The notes under the pieces: generated by a model
Database searches by the model: none
What the model saw: the letters and a program-made list of their open reading frames with translations, nothing else
What the model was told of the DNA's origin: nothing
Translations under genes and position numbers: made by a program
In this document: positions 52,753 to 61,392 of the stretch, piece after piece
How positions within the stretch are numbered: the stretch's first letter is position 1
How the letters are laid out: each line of letters begins with the position of its first letter
NCBI GenBank assembly: GCA_011390275.1
Contig: JAABST010000014.1
Coordinates: 1 to 64,000 of the forward strand
Direction of reading: 5' to 3'
Length of the DNA stretch: 64,000 nucleotides
From: Geitlerinema sp. S16
Lineage (GTDB): Bacteria > Cyanobacteriota > Cyanobacteriia > Cyanobacteriales > Geitlerinemataceae

Positions 52753-53457
52753 CTAAAAATTCGCGATCGGTAAAAGCCACGCCAAAATCACGCTCACCAA
52801 GATCACGCCTTCCAAAATCTGCAAAAAGCCCGGAAGACGCCGCCATTCCAGCGTTAAGGTCGTGAATCCATGCCACCAGTGGCGAATCTGCTCGACCCAG
52901 CGAGTCGGGCTGTCGGCGGGGCGATAGCTCCAGTTCCAAATCGATTGCAGGAGCGGCACACCGCCAATCCGAGCGGCCATCAGGGTATGAGCGACGATAC
53001 AGGCGAGCAAAATACCCCAAGAGATGAGATGCGCGTAGTACCAGGCATGGGTGAGTTCGCCTTTCGGTAGCCAGGTTTCATCCATCATTTTGCCGGAGAA
53101 GACGGCAAAGGCGAGGGCGATCAGGCTGAGGGTATTAATGAGACGGTGGAGGCTGTAACGACCGATCGGCTGGTCGAGGTGTTGCAGTTGGGCGATCGTG
53201 TCGGGTTGGACGAGGCGTCGCGCTCCTCGATGGCAGGCGTAGAGCAACAGCAACGGCAGCATCAGTATTGTAAAGACGCCAAATGTGCCGTGGATACCTT
53301 CAATATCCTTAAATTCTGGCAAAAAATGCCCCCAGCGCCGATCGAACGTGTCGTATGTCCAGTAGGCCGTTAGGATTGCGGCGATCGTCGCGATACCAGT
53401 AATGCCGTGCAGTAAGCGAAATAAGAGAGGTTGATAGGGTTGGCGATTGGTAGGCAT
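52753..53457 (-). CDS. cytochrome b561-type membrane protein
   Basis: A 234-residue membrane protein from ATG 53457. Four helices are visible (near 9-27, 58-75, 100-118 and 140-158) with paired His: LFRLLHGITG and IEGIHGTFGVF, then HRLINTLSLIALAFAVFSG and THAWYYAHLISWGILLACIV. The His pattern supports one or two b haems. A single terminal helix (ILEGVILVSVILAWLLP) follows. It could pass electrons from the cytoplasm or quinone to the lumenal cytochrome c encoded by the convergent gene 43 bp away. Confidence 0.8.
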   Translation of the reverse strand: MPTNRQPYQPLLFRLLHGITGIATIAAILTAYWTYDTFDRRWGHFLPEFKDIEGIHGTFGVFTILMLPLLLLYACHRGARRLVQPDTIAQLQHLDQPIGRYSLHRLINTLSLIALAFAVFSGKMMDETWLPKGELTHAWYYAHLISWGILLACIVAHTLMAARIGGVPLLQSIWNWSYRPADSPTRWVEQIRHWWHGFTTLTLEWRRLPGFLQILEGVILVSVILAWLLPIANF

Positions 53458-53615
53458 CGTCTGTGTTTTTGGGTAAGGCCGCAAAAGTTCGTGTTGTTGC
53501 GCTTTAGCGATCCGAGATCGGGCTGAAGCCCAACAACACCAGCCCAACAACACCAAGGATATTAAGTTTAAGTCAAACGACTCTATCTTGGATTTTAGGC
53601 AGCAGATTTCGTCTC

Positions 53616-53733
53616 ATACGAAATCTGGTTCTGTATGGGGAAGATCAAAAATGCCCATGAGCACTGAGCGGAGTCGAAGTGCGGTGTCCACCCAGGATGA
53701 CGATCCAGGCTTATACATAAACGGATTTCGTCT
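53616..53733. repeat. MITE-like element type A, copy 3, with adjoining half-end
   Basis: 118 bp, ATACGAAATC ... GATTTCGTCT with the shared core GCACTGAGCGGAGTCGAAGT. Directly left is AGATTTCGTCTC, an extra inverted end (53604-53615), so the junction AGATTTCGT ctcat ACGAAATCT is itself a hairpin. That suggests a past excision or nested insertion. It lies between the b561 gene and the PKHD dioxygenase. Confidence 0.75.
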
Positions 53734-53766
53734 CAGATGGCCTATCTGAATCGCATCATCGGTGAT

Positions 53767-54426
53767 TTATTCCATCCAACGGCGTAACAAATTGGCCTGG
53801 GATTTCGCGATCAGATCAAATTCGGCTGTTTTTCCCTCTCGGGCAAACAGGCTGCGCTGGGCGGTTTCCAGATCAAATAAAATTTCGCGCTGACTGGCAT
53901 CGCGCACCCAGCTATGTACCCAGCCCACCACCACCAGCCGATCGCCACGGGTGACGGGTTCAACCCGGTGGAGCGTAGTGGATGGATAGACGATCGTCGA
54001 TCCAGCTTCGAGCTTATAACTCTGCTCGCGATCCGCGCTCTCAATCACCAACTCCCCCCCGTCGTACTCCGTGGATTCACCCAAAAACAGCGTCAGGGAA
54101 ACGTCCGTACGCTGTCCATTCATCATGGCATTATCGACGTGGCGACCGTAGGACATCCCAGAGCTATACCGACTCACGAGTAGTGAGTGGATCGCACGAG
54201 GCCGCACCGCTGCTTGGAATAATGGATGGTGCAATAGTGCATCTCGTACCGTTGTTTTAACCGTTTTCCCGATCGCATCATTCGTGGCGAGTTGCTCATT
54301 GGCTTTGACGGATTTTGCGTGCCATCCCGCCGTCAATTTGCCATCGATAAACTGTGCCTGCTCAAGACCATGACGGATCTGGGTGAGAGCATCTTGGGTT
54401 AAAACATTTGGAATCTGAAACAGCAT
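53767..54426 (-). CDS. PKHD-type Fe(II)/2-oxoglutarate hydroxylase (PiuC/YbiX family)
   Basis: A 219-residue dioxygenase. N-terminal MLFQIPNVLTQDALTQIRHG with the AKSVKANEQL stretch typical of PiuC. Iron site: HVD (SYGRHVDNAMM) and His in TTLHRVEPVT; 2-oxoglutarate Arg in RGDRLVVVGW. Family members near iron-uptake genes are called PiuC. Here the substrate is unknown. Upstream on the same strand is a 163-bp gap to the glycosyltransferase. Confidence 0.92.
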   Translation of the reverse strand: MLFQIPNVLTQDALTQIRHGLEQAQFIDGKLTAGWHAKSVKANEQLATNDAIGKTVKTTVRDALLHHPLFQAAVRPRAIHSLLVSRYSSGMSYGRHVDNAMMNGQRTDVSLTLFLGESTEYDGGELVIESADREQSYKLEAGSTIVYPSTTLHRVEPVTRGDRLVVVGWVHSWVRDASQREILFDLETAQRSLFAREGKTAEFDLIAKSQANLLRRWME

Positions 54427-54589
54427 AATTCCGTCATGTAGGGGGGATGAATTGCACGTGAGTTTGGGTTAAGCAGATTGTTGCAAACAACGCCATATCG
54501 AGTCTTTGAGCTGTCAAAGTCTCTCGCTCTTATAACGACTACGGTATCTGTTGACGGATCGATTGTAGACCGTACGCCGATCGTTGATG

Positions 54590-55633
54590 TTATGCCAGTA
54601 AATCTTGCATGACCTCGACGATTTTTTGTTTGAATAAGGCATCATTTTCGAGATACCAGGCTCGCGCTCGATCGCCCAGTTCGCGTCGTTGTTCAAGATC
54701 AAGTTTAAACAGAGATTCAAGCTGCTGTTCAAGCTGTATTTGATTAACGAAATATTGATGTCCTAAGTCTTTAGGCTTTGAGCGATCGTAAGCAACCAAA
54801 ATACCTCGATCGGGCGTTACAATTTCATTCATCGGCGGGGCATCCGTCGTCACCATCACCGCGCCACAGCTCATTCCCTCGACCAAAACATGCCCAAATC
54901 CTTCTGCCTCGGATGTCTGAATTCGGATACCCAAACGGTTTTGCATTTCGGTGAGTCTCTCTAGCTCGATGCGCTGTTGAATGTAGGTGATATTTTCGGG
55001 GAGAGGCGCATCTAGTGAGCGGTGAGACCGCTGTATCACGTAGAGCTGAGGCCATTCTGGATGTCGCCGCCATACATCGATAATGGCTTGCGTGCCCTTG
55101 AATGGACTCCGTCCGGCGAGATGAAAACAGGCGTTATAGTCGATTTCAAGATTAAAGCGATAGTGATCTTGACTTGTAAAGCTAATATAGCTAGTCGAAT
55201 GTCCTAAACGCTGGAAAATGTCGTAGGCATGAAGTGTTTTACATAAAATTTGATCAAACGATTTTAAGGTTAGGTGTTGCCACATTGAGAACCATTCCTG
55301 ATTCGGAATAAAGCAGTTTTTCCTGGCTTGATCGAAACGACTAGTATCAACAAATTCTAAGAATAAATTGATGTCATAACGATAATCCTTGGGCTTGAGA
55401 AAACCACATTTTTTTCTTAAGCGATAGCTATAATTTTTCCAAATTTGAAGGCTTTTATCGATCCAATATTCAAACTTGTCTAACTTTGATAAAAAGCTGC
55501 TTTTGAGACGAGGAGGGCGAATGTTCGTTTGAGTGACGCGAAAACCCGCCCGAGTCAAGATGTCGTCTAAACACTGAGCATCTTGCTGAAGCCCCGAGCC
55601 GTTATGCCAGGTCAGAATATTAATGCTAGGCAT
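54590..55633 (-). CDS. GT-B fold glycosyltransferase, AT-rich
   Basis: A 347-residue protein from ATG 55633; ATGs at 55642 and 55660 are alternatives. C-terminal half GT4-like: ITYIQQRIELERLTEMQNRL then IRIQTSEAEGFGHVLVEGMS (the E-x7-E nucleotide-sugar motif region) and VTTDAPPMNEIV. The N-terminal half (10-190) has WHNGSGLQQDAQCLDDIL and CKTLHAYDIF. Base composition is clearly more AT-rich than neighbours and HIP1 sites are few, so horizontal acquisition is likely. Target glycan unknown. Confidence 0.82.
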   Translation of the reverse strand: MPSINILTWHNGSGLQQDAQCLDDILTRAGFRVTQTNIRPPRLKSSFLSKLDKFEYWIDKSLQIWKNYSYRLRKKCGFLKPKDYRYDINLFLEFVDTSRFDQARKNCFIPNQEWFSMWQHLTLKSFDQILCKTLHAYDIFQRLGHSTSYISFTSQDHYRFNLEIDYNACFHLAGRSPFKGTQAIIDVWRRHPEWPQLYVIQRSHRSLDAPLPENITYIQQRIELERLTEMQNRLGIRIQTSEAEGFGHVLVEGMSCGAVMVTTDAPPMNEIVTPDRGILVAYDRSKPKDLGHQYFVNQIQLEQQLESLFKLDLEQRRELGDRARAWYLENDALFKQKIVEVMQDLLA

Positions 55634-55662
55634 GTTTATCATGTGGGTTAAAAGACGCAAGC

Positions 55663-56568
55663 CTAGGCCAGGAAATTAGCGATCGCCGTGCGATAAGTCG
55701 TTGCATCTTCTAGCATTGGAAAATGCGCCGTATTCGGAATTTCGTAGTACTTGATCGCGTTGCTGAGTGTGGCGGCACGCTTACCCATCGCAGCGGGGAT
55801 AATAATGTCGTGTTCACCGGCAACGAGTAGCGTCGGCACGTCAACCCGTGCGAACTCGCTCGGCATGATTGTGGCGGCGTGTTTGCTGACGGAGGTGTAG
55901 ATCGTGCCGAGGGCGGCGTCAAAATCGGCCATGACGAAGTCCGCCAGGAAGTCGCGCTTGTCTTGGATGGGAATGTCGCGATGGAGGAAGCGCTGCATGA
56001 ATAGCCCTTCGAGTCCGGCGATCGCGGCCATCCAGCGCGGACGCAAAATCACCACCCAGCGGCTAACGGCATGAAACAGATTAAAGGTGAGCGGGTCGTA
56101 GTCGAAGAGGCCGCTACAGGTGAGGATGGCACGATCGACCCGATCGCGATGACGGTTCAGAAATAGCGTGGCGATCGATGCGCCCATCGAGTGGGCATTG
56201 AGCGAGACGCGATCGAGACCGAGGGCATCGAGCAGTTCGGCTAGATCGTCGGCGTAGGCTTCGATGGCGTAGTCTTGTTCGAGTTCAGCTTTTGTGGCAA
56301 AACTGGGCGCGGCATTGCGATCGGGTGCGGGCAAGCGTGATCGACCAAAGCCGCGCAGGTCGTAGAGCAGACAGTCAAAACGATCGGTCAGCGATCGCGC
56401 CGTGCATTCCCAGTAGCGCGAGGAGCCGCCCCAGCCGTGGATGAACACCATGACGGGACGATCGGAGTGACGATCGGGCGCGGAATCCTGGGCGCGATCG
56501 TCACTACCATCACCGGAGGTAATCCACTGATAAAAATGTTCGACGCCGCGTACGGTCTGATAAGGCAT
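55663..56568 (-). CDS. alpha/beta hydrolase
   Basis: A 301-residue hydrolase. HGWGGSSRYW oxyanion turn, nucleophile LNAHSMGASIA (Ser), acid in VAGEHDIIIP (Asp) and His in NTAHFPMLEDA. A variable cap spans about 165-225. Possibly a lipase/esterase-type enzyme; substrate not identified. It lies 29 bp upstream of the glycosyltransferase and 60 bp downstream of the arsA-like gene on the same strand, so the three may be co-transcribed. Confidence 0.9.
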   Translation of the reverse strand: MPYQTVRGVEHFYQWITSGDGSDDRAQDSAPDRHSDRPVMVFIHGWGGSSRYWECTARSLTDRFDCLLYDLRGFGRSRLPAPDRNAAPSFATKAELEQDYAIEAYADDLAELLDALGLDRVSLNAHSMGASIATLFLNRHRDRVDRAILTCSGLFDYDPLTFNLFHAVSRWVVILRPRWMAAIAGLEGLFMQRFLHRDIPIQDKRDFLADFVMADFDAALGTIYTSVSKHAATIMPSEFARVDVPTLLVAGEHDIIIPAAMGKRAATLSNAIKYYEIPNTAHFPMLEDATTYRTAIANFLA

Positions 56569-56628
56569 AGATCAAGCGGTGAGACAGACTCAGCCGTAGA
56601 CATTCACCAGTGAATCTTAAGGCCGATT

Positions 56629-57816
56629 CTAAACGCGAGCTACCTTCGCGAACTTAATTTTTAGATAATCCTCTTCCATCTTTGCGCCTGCCGGTTGCAG
56701 AGCTGCCAGCGCCTGAGGCAAAACCAGGTTACGGCGGTGGTTACCGATGCGTACGTTTAGCTCATCGCCGGTTTTAGAAAGCTGGACATCGCTTTTCGGC
56801 ACACCGGGTAAATAAAGCTGAAGGCTGTAATCTCCGTCTTCTTGCACGATGCGGATCGTGTTTTCTTTGTAATAAACCTGGCTCGGATCTTCATCGCCGT
56901 ACAGCGTTTCTTTGAGCCGTTCGAGTGCCGCTAAACCGCACATTTCCTCAGAGTAAAGCGGTACTTCTTTCACCGGCAACGGCGAGAAATTATCATAAAT
57001 TTCTTGTTTGTATTGCGCTTGATTTTCTTTCCAGCGCTTGAAGAACGGATCGGTGACGCTGTCGGGAATAATCCGGTTGGCGATCACCATATCCGTCGCC
57101 ACGTTGTAGAGACTGAGATACGCATGAGCCCGCAGGGATTCTTTAATCACCATGCGTTCGGGGTTGGTGACGAGGCGCACCGTGGTTTGGGTATTGTCGG
57201 TGAGGACTTGTTCGAGCGCTTCGATTTGTTCGTAAAACTCGTAGGGCGCGTCCATGACTTCCTTGTCAGGGAGCGAGAACCCGGCGATCGGCTTGAAAAA
57301 CGGCTCCACCAGCGGACGTAGCGCCACCGACAACCCTTGCAAGGGCTTGTAAAAACGGCGCATATACCAGCCGCCGACCTCCGGCAAACTCAGCAACCGT
57401 AGCGCTGTTCCGGTCGGAGCCGAATCGATAATCAGCACGTCATATTCGCCTTCGTCGTAGTGGCGTTTCATCCGCACTAGGCCGAAAATCTCGTCCATTC
57501 CCGGCAAAATTGCCAGCTCTTCGGCTTGCACGCCATCGAGACCCCGCGCCTGGAGCACCTGCGTGATGTAGCGTTGCACGGCGCTCCAGTTGTCGGCTAG
57601 TTCGACCAGGGCATCGAGTTCCGCACCCCAGAGGTTTTCGCGGATTTTTGTCGGTTCGTGGGTCAGTTCGAGGTCGAAGCTGTCGGCAAGCGAGTGCGCC
57701 GGGTCGGTGCTGAGGACAAGGGTACGGTAGCCCAGCTCGGCGCAGCGCAGACCCGTCGCTGCTGCTACGGAGGTCTTGCCGACGCCACCTTTTCCGGTCA
57801 TTAAGATAATTCGCAT
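56629..57816 (-). CDS. ArsA/GET3-type ATPase with C-terminal HSP20-like domain
   Basis: A 395-residue single-domain ArsA. Walker [16 protein letters not shown] (8-22), [14 protein letters not shown] switch, [20 protein letters not shown] (switch II) and [12 protein letters not shown]. Residues about 305-395 form a small beta-rich domain resembling alpha-crystallin ([20 protein letters not shown] and [18 protein letters not shown]). This fusion is known in phototrophs and actinobacteria. No CxxC of GET3 is seen. Role probably in tail-anchored or membrane protein targeting rather than arsenite export, because no ArsB is nearby. Confidence 0.9.
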   Translation of the reverse strand: MRIILMTGKGGVGKTSVAAATGLRCAELGYRTLVLSTDPAHSLADSFDLELTHEPTKIRENLWGAELDALVELADNWSAVQRYITQVLQARGLDGVQAEELAILPGMDEIFGLVRMKRHYDEGEYDVLIIDSAPTGTALRLLSLPEVGGWYMRRFYKPLQGLSVALRPLVEPFFKPIAGFSLPDKEVMDAPYEFYEQIEALEQVLTDNTQTTVRLVTNPERMVIKESLRAHAYLSLYNVATDMVIANRIIPDSVTDPFFKRWKENQAQYKQEIYDNFSPLPVKEVPLYSEEMCGLAALERLKETLYGDEDPSQVYYKENTIRIVQEDGDYSLQLYLPGVPKSDVQLSKTGDELNVRIGNHRRNLVLPQALAALQPAGAKMEEDYLKIKFAKVARV

Positions 57817-58099
57817 CGTCTTGCCTGCGGGGTTGTCGCTCTAAGAATTGCTTCGTATTTCTTTACTTTAGCGGGTTTCGATCGCAACCCGTCATGAGAG
57901 TCACAATGATCGACTCCGATTAACCCCAAAATAATCCACCGATTCGCATTTCCATTGGCTACGATAAATCCTGGGGGATTTGGGTGATCGCAGCGCAGCC
58001 AATGATCGGCGTTGTCAACCGTCTCAGAACTATTTAAACCGTTCAATCCCTCGATATTTCTTCCCAGCACTACATCGAGATCGTTCGGGATTTCTTGCC

Positions 58100-59386
58100 A
58101 TGTTTGACAACATCGGAACCGGTACGGGTAACTATGCCCGGATGCAGGGCTGCAAACGATCGGTGCGTAAACCGCCTCGCTTTAGCAGCTATCGCCCGAC
58201 GCGCTTCAGTGCGGAGGATCTGCCTGGTAGCGTCGATCTGCGCGAGGATCTCAGTCCGGTGGAGGATCAATCGGCGGTTAGCTCCTGTACAGCGAATGCG
58301 ATCGCCGGAGCGTACGAATATTTAGCGATGCGCGAGTTTGACAGATCGGGCGATGTCAGTCGTTTGTTCATCTATTACAACGCCCGCAAAATCTGGGACA
58401 ACGAAGACGAAGATTGTGGCTCGTCGATCGTCGCTGCGATCGAGGCTCTCGAAGAGCTTGGAGCTTGTTCTGAAGAAACCTGGCCGTACGATCCCGATAT
58501 GGTGTTAGAAACACCGAGCGCGGAAGCCTACGAGGAGGCGATCGATTTTTGCGTCAAGAGCGCTCAGGAGGTGGAGGTCGATTTATTTGCGATGAAGCAC
58601 TGCTTGGCGGAGGGGTATCCCTTTGTTTTTGGTCTGTCGCTGTTCGAGTCGTTTGATGAGATGGATGAGGATGGATATATCCCAATGCCGTCGGAGGAGG
58701 AGACGGGTCGATCGAGCCACGGAGCGCACGCCATGATCTGTGTGGGTTATGACGATGAGGAAGAGGTGTTTATTATTCGCAATTCTTGGGGTGAGGATTG
58801 GGGGGATGAGGGCTATTGCTATATCCCGTATGAGTACATGGCGGATACGGATCTATGTTGGGATTGCTGGGCGATTCAGGCTGTCTCGGATCTAGATTAT
58901 GACAATTATGACAATGAAAGTTTAGACGAAGATGAGGAGTTAGATGAGGAGGAGTTAGACGATGAAAATGAAGACGAGCTAGAAGACGAGGATGATGAGT
59001 CAGAAGAGGGCGAGGATGAAGATGGGTTAGAAGATGAAGAGGAGGAGGATGAGGGCGAGCTAGAAGAGGATGAGGATGAAGAGTTGGAAGATGAAGACGA
59101 GGACGATGAGGGCGAGCTAGAAGAGGATAACGAAGAGCTAGAAGAGGACGAGGATAGTGAAGATGAGGAGCTAGAAGAGGACGAGGATGAAGATGAAGAG
59201 CTAGACGAGGAAGATGAAGGCGAAGTATACGTCGTGCAGTCCGGTGATTCGCTCTATGCGATCGCCGAAAAGATCTATGGCAATGGCGAGCTATGGCGCG
59301 ACCTGTATGAAGCCAATCTCGATGAAATTGGCGACGATCCAGACTATATCGAAGTCGGTCTAGAACTGTTTTTACCCGACCTATAG
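58100..59386 (+). CDS. papain-like (C1) peptidase with long Asp/Glu linker and LysM
   Basis: A 428-residue protein from ATG 58100. Residues about 40-265 form a C1 peptidase: Gln57 and Cys63 in VEDQSAVSSCTANAIAGAYE, His210 in GAHAMICVGYDD, Asn228 in IIRNSWGEDWGDEGYCYIP. About 110 residues follow that are nearly all Asp and Glu with Leu/Gly (271-380). A LysM domain (381-428, VYVVQSGDSLYAIAEKIYG) ends the protein. No signal peptide is seen. LysM binds peptidoglycan or glycans; the acidic arm may bind calcium or space the domains. Odd architecture; the peptidase resembles bacterial C1 enzymes without a clear propeptide. Confidence 0.88.
   Translation: MFDNIGTGTGNYARMQGCKRSVRKPPRFSSYRPTRFSAEDLPGSVDLREDLSPVEDQSAVSSCTANAIAGAYEYLAMREFDRSGDVSRLFIYYNARKIWDNEDEDCGSSIVAAIEALEELGACSEETWPYDPDMVLETPSAEAYEEAIDFCVKSAQEVEVDLFAMKHCLAEGYPFVFGLSLFESFDEMDEDGYIPMPSEEETGRSSHGAHAMICVGYDDEEEVFIIRNSWGEDWGDEGYCYIPYEYMADTDLCWDCWAIQAVSDLDYDNYDNESLDEDEELDEEELDDENEDELEDEDDESEEGEDEDGLEDEEEEDEGELEEDEDEELEDEDEDDEGELEEDNEELEEDEDSEDEELEEDEDEDEELDEEDEGEVYVVQSGDSLYAIAEKIYGNGELWRDLYEANLDEIGDDPDYIEVGLELFLPDL
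58900..59225 (+). repeat. tandem GAG/GAT minisatellite encoding Asp/Glu linker
   Basis: The DNA is an imperfect tandem of GAG CTA GAA GAG GA and GAG GAT GAA units. The coding strand is extremely purine-rich. Repeat-length variation between strains would be expected. Confidence 0.75.
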
Positions 59387-59443
59387 TTCGATCATCATCG
59401 TTTGTGCGGGGTTTGTGCCGGGTTTATGCGCGATCGCACGATC

Positions 59444-60706
59444 TCAATACCCCTGGACGATATATTTCAGGCGCGTTAACGTCTCCAGTCCAATAAAACC
59501 GCGTTGAGCCCCCGCTTGATTTGACATACCGAGGTACACCGTGTTGTTATTCAAGCGGGCAAACCGGGGCGATGCATTCACAAAGACCGAAGCACTGCTC
59601 AGACCGCGTGTAAATAAGCAGCTTTCGCGATAAGACTCCGTCACGATCACATTGGCGTGACCGCTGCTGTTCTGGTCGATCCACAGCATCGCCAGCTCGA
59701 TCTGATCCATGAGCTTGAAGGCGATTGTCTTGCCAGGGTACGCCTGTCGCCACTCGTGCGGCTGTACCATCTCTAGCTCCGGAAACTGCTCGCAGATACT
59801 GGCATCGGCACGAATCTCGAAGCCCTCTTCGCGCAGACTGTTCCATAGGGTCGAAATTGACGCGAGCTTACGATCGCTCGACACCAAAATCTTATCGATC
59901 GCATTCACCCGATCCGGCGCACCGCGATAGCTATCGAGCACGATCGATCGCACCGTTTCCAGGCGACCGGTCAGCGCCCAGTATAGATAACAGTTCCCCG
60001 TCACCGAACGCACCACGGGCAAGCTCGATCGCGCTGCGATCCCGTTCACAAAATCAGAGCGACCATGCGCGATGACCGTTCCCAGGTGCGAACTCTGGGC
60101 GATGAGTTGGCCGCGCGTTTCGTCGGTGGGGTTGGTGATGGCGCTGAGGCTACCGGCGTGCAGTTCGCTATCAGCGAGGGCGTCCATCATGGCCGTGGCG
60201 ATCGCCACAGACGTTTCCCGCGCCTCAGAGCTAGGATGTAGCACCAGGCTGTTTCCCGTTTTGAGGCACATACCCGCTGCGATCGCGCCGATTTCCGGCA
60301 GCGATTCCCAGAGGAAGGCGATCGCCCCGAGGGGCATGAGCTGGGAATAAGCTTGGGATCGTTCAGCCAGCAGCGCCGCACTGGTCACGGGGCGGATCGG
60401 GTCAGGCATCTCGGCCAAACGTTTGAGGCAGTCGATCGCAACCTTTAACCGTTCCGGCGTTAATTTTAACCAGGCGATCGGCGGAGTTTTTGCAGCTTCG
60501 GCTTCGGTTAAGGATAGAGTTGCTTCAAGATCGAGCGTGTTCGCTTCCAGAATGTCGTTTTGGTGTCCGCGAATTGCCGTCGCCATCGACAGCAGCATTT
60601 TGGAGCGATCGGCGCTGGAAATATTCGCGAGCGATGGCGCAGCTTGGTAAGCGTGACGTGCCGCCACAAACGGGCTATCGAGAATTTCGCAGGAGTCAGA
60701 GGACAT
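59444..60706 (-). CDS. ProA-like protein (gamma-glutamyl phosphate reductase family), catalytic Cys absent
   Basis: A 420-residue member of the aldehyde dehydrogenase superfamily, from ATG 60706 (MSSDSCEILDSP), closest to ProA. GAIAFLWESLPEIGAIAAG and CLKTGNSLVLHPSSEA align with ProA (P/R)IGVI-x-YE-x-RP and the LRGGSEA loop but with changes. Where ProA has the catalytic Cys (CNAxETLL), this protein reads DRVNAIDKILVSS, so Cys is Val. The glycine-rich GGG loop is HGRSDF. The C-terminal RGFIGLETLTRLKYIVQGY is ProA-like. It is probably a non-catalytic paralog or a changed enzyme. A true ProA would be elsewhere. Confidence 0.8.
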   Translation of the reverse strand: MSSDSCEILDSPFVAARHAYQAAPSLANISSADRSKMLLSMATAIRGHQNDILEANTLDLEATLSLTEAEAAKTPPIAWLKLTPERLKVAIDCLKRLAEMPDPIRPVTSAALLAERSQAYSQLMPLGAIAFLWESLPEIGAIAAGMCLKTGNSLVLHPSSEARETSVAIATAMMDALADSELHAGSLSAITNPTDETRGQLIAQSSHLGTVIAHGRSDFVNGIAARSSLPVVRSVTGNCYLYWALTGRLETVRSIVLDSYRGAPDRVNAIDKILVSSDRKLASISTLWNSLREEGFEIRADASICEQFPELEMVQPHEWRQAYPGKTIAFKLMDQIELAMLWIDQNSSGHANVIVTESYRESCLFTRGLSSASVFVNASPRFARLNNNTVYLGMSNQAGAQRGFIGLETLTRLKYIVQGY

Positions 60707-60711
60707 GGGTG

Positions 60712-61110
60712 CTAGCGGCGCGAGGCCAACCAAACAAGGACGGCGGGCAGGACAGCAAGCGTCAGCACGGCGAACATCCAAATCAAGGTCGCACGCCCCA
60801 GGCTTAAGTTTAAAGTGAAAGCGAGTCCGATGATCGTGCAGGCCAGCAGGGTCAAGATCACAGCGACAAAAAATTCAACCTGTCCGCGAACGGTAGCGGG
60901 CAACCAACGGCGACCGTTCCACCTCCAGCGAGGTGGATCAGGGTAGGGTGAGGTCAAGAGAATCAGCCCTGTTCGTGTGGGATCAAGGGCAAACATTTGT
61001 GGGCAACGATCGCAGCCAAACGCATCCATCAGCGCGATGGGTCGTAGACGTCCGCGCCGCCGACAGGGGCAGGGATATTCCTGAGCATGAATTTCGAGTC
61101 TGGGCGTCAA
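60712..61110 (-). CDS. zinc-ribbon two-TM membrane protein
   Basis: A 132-residue protein with a small N-terminal zinc-binding site, PCPCRRRG and GCDRCPQMFALD (four Cys in CxC/CxxC). A Trp/Arg-rich stretch (PDPPRWRWNGRRW) follows, then two helices (VEFFVAVILTLLACTIIGLA and TLIWMFAVLTLAVLPAVLVW). The stop is 5 bp before the ProA-like ATG, so the genes are co-transcribed. Family not recognised. Confidence 0.72.
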   Translation of the reverse strand: MTPRLEIHAQEYPCPCRRRGRLRPIALMDAFGCDRCPQMFALDPTRTGLILLTSPYPDPPRWRWNGRRWLPATVRGQVEFFVAVILTLLACTIIGLAFTLNLSLGRATLIWMFAVLTLAVLPAVLVWLASRR

Positions 61111-61392
61111 GGCTCGAAGGGTTGGGTAATGTTGAACGGAGGCGGGATTGAATCGCGAGGGTTGATGCTTAAACGTCGCGAAGATATGGCAACGTTGATT
61201 GGGTTAGGGCGATCTTGCTAACCACCGTAGCGTGAGCTTTTCGCCTGCGATTGAGTTGCGATTGAGTTTGTAATTGAGTTCACGAAAATCGGGCAGGCGA
61301 GACACCTGCGCTACGAGTATCCTAATCAAATTGAGCCTTACCATAGCCGTAGATTACGAAATCAGCGAGCGAATCGTTTGAATTGATGATAC

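Noticed and set aside
58900..59225. Acidic run as a sequencing or assembly artefact
   Set aside because: The frame is maintained into a good LysM domain with a proper stop, so the repeat is treated as genuine coding sequence.
61292..61313. GCAGG...CCTGCGCTACG hairpin as a terminator for the zinc-ribbon gene
   Set aside because: It lies upstream of that minus-strand gene and its stem is short; only weak similarity to 49172.
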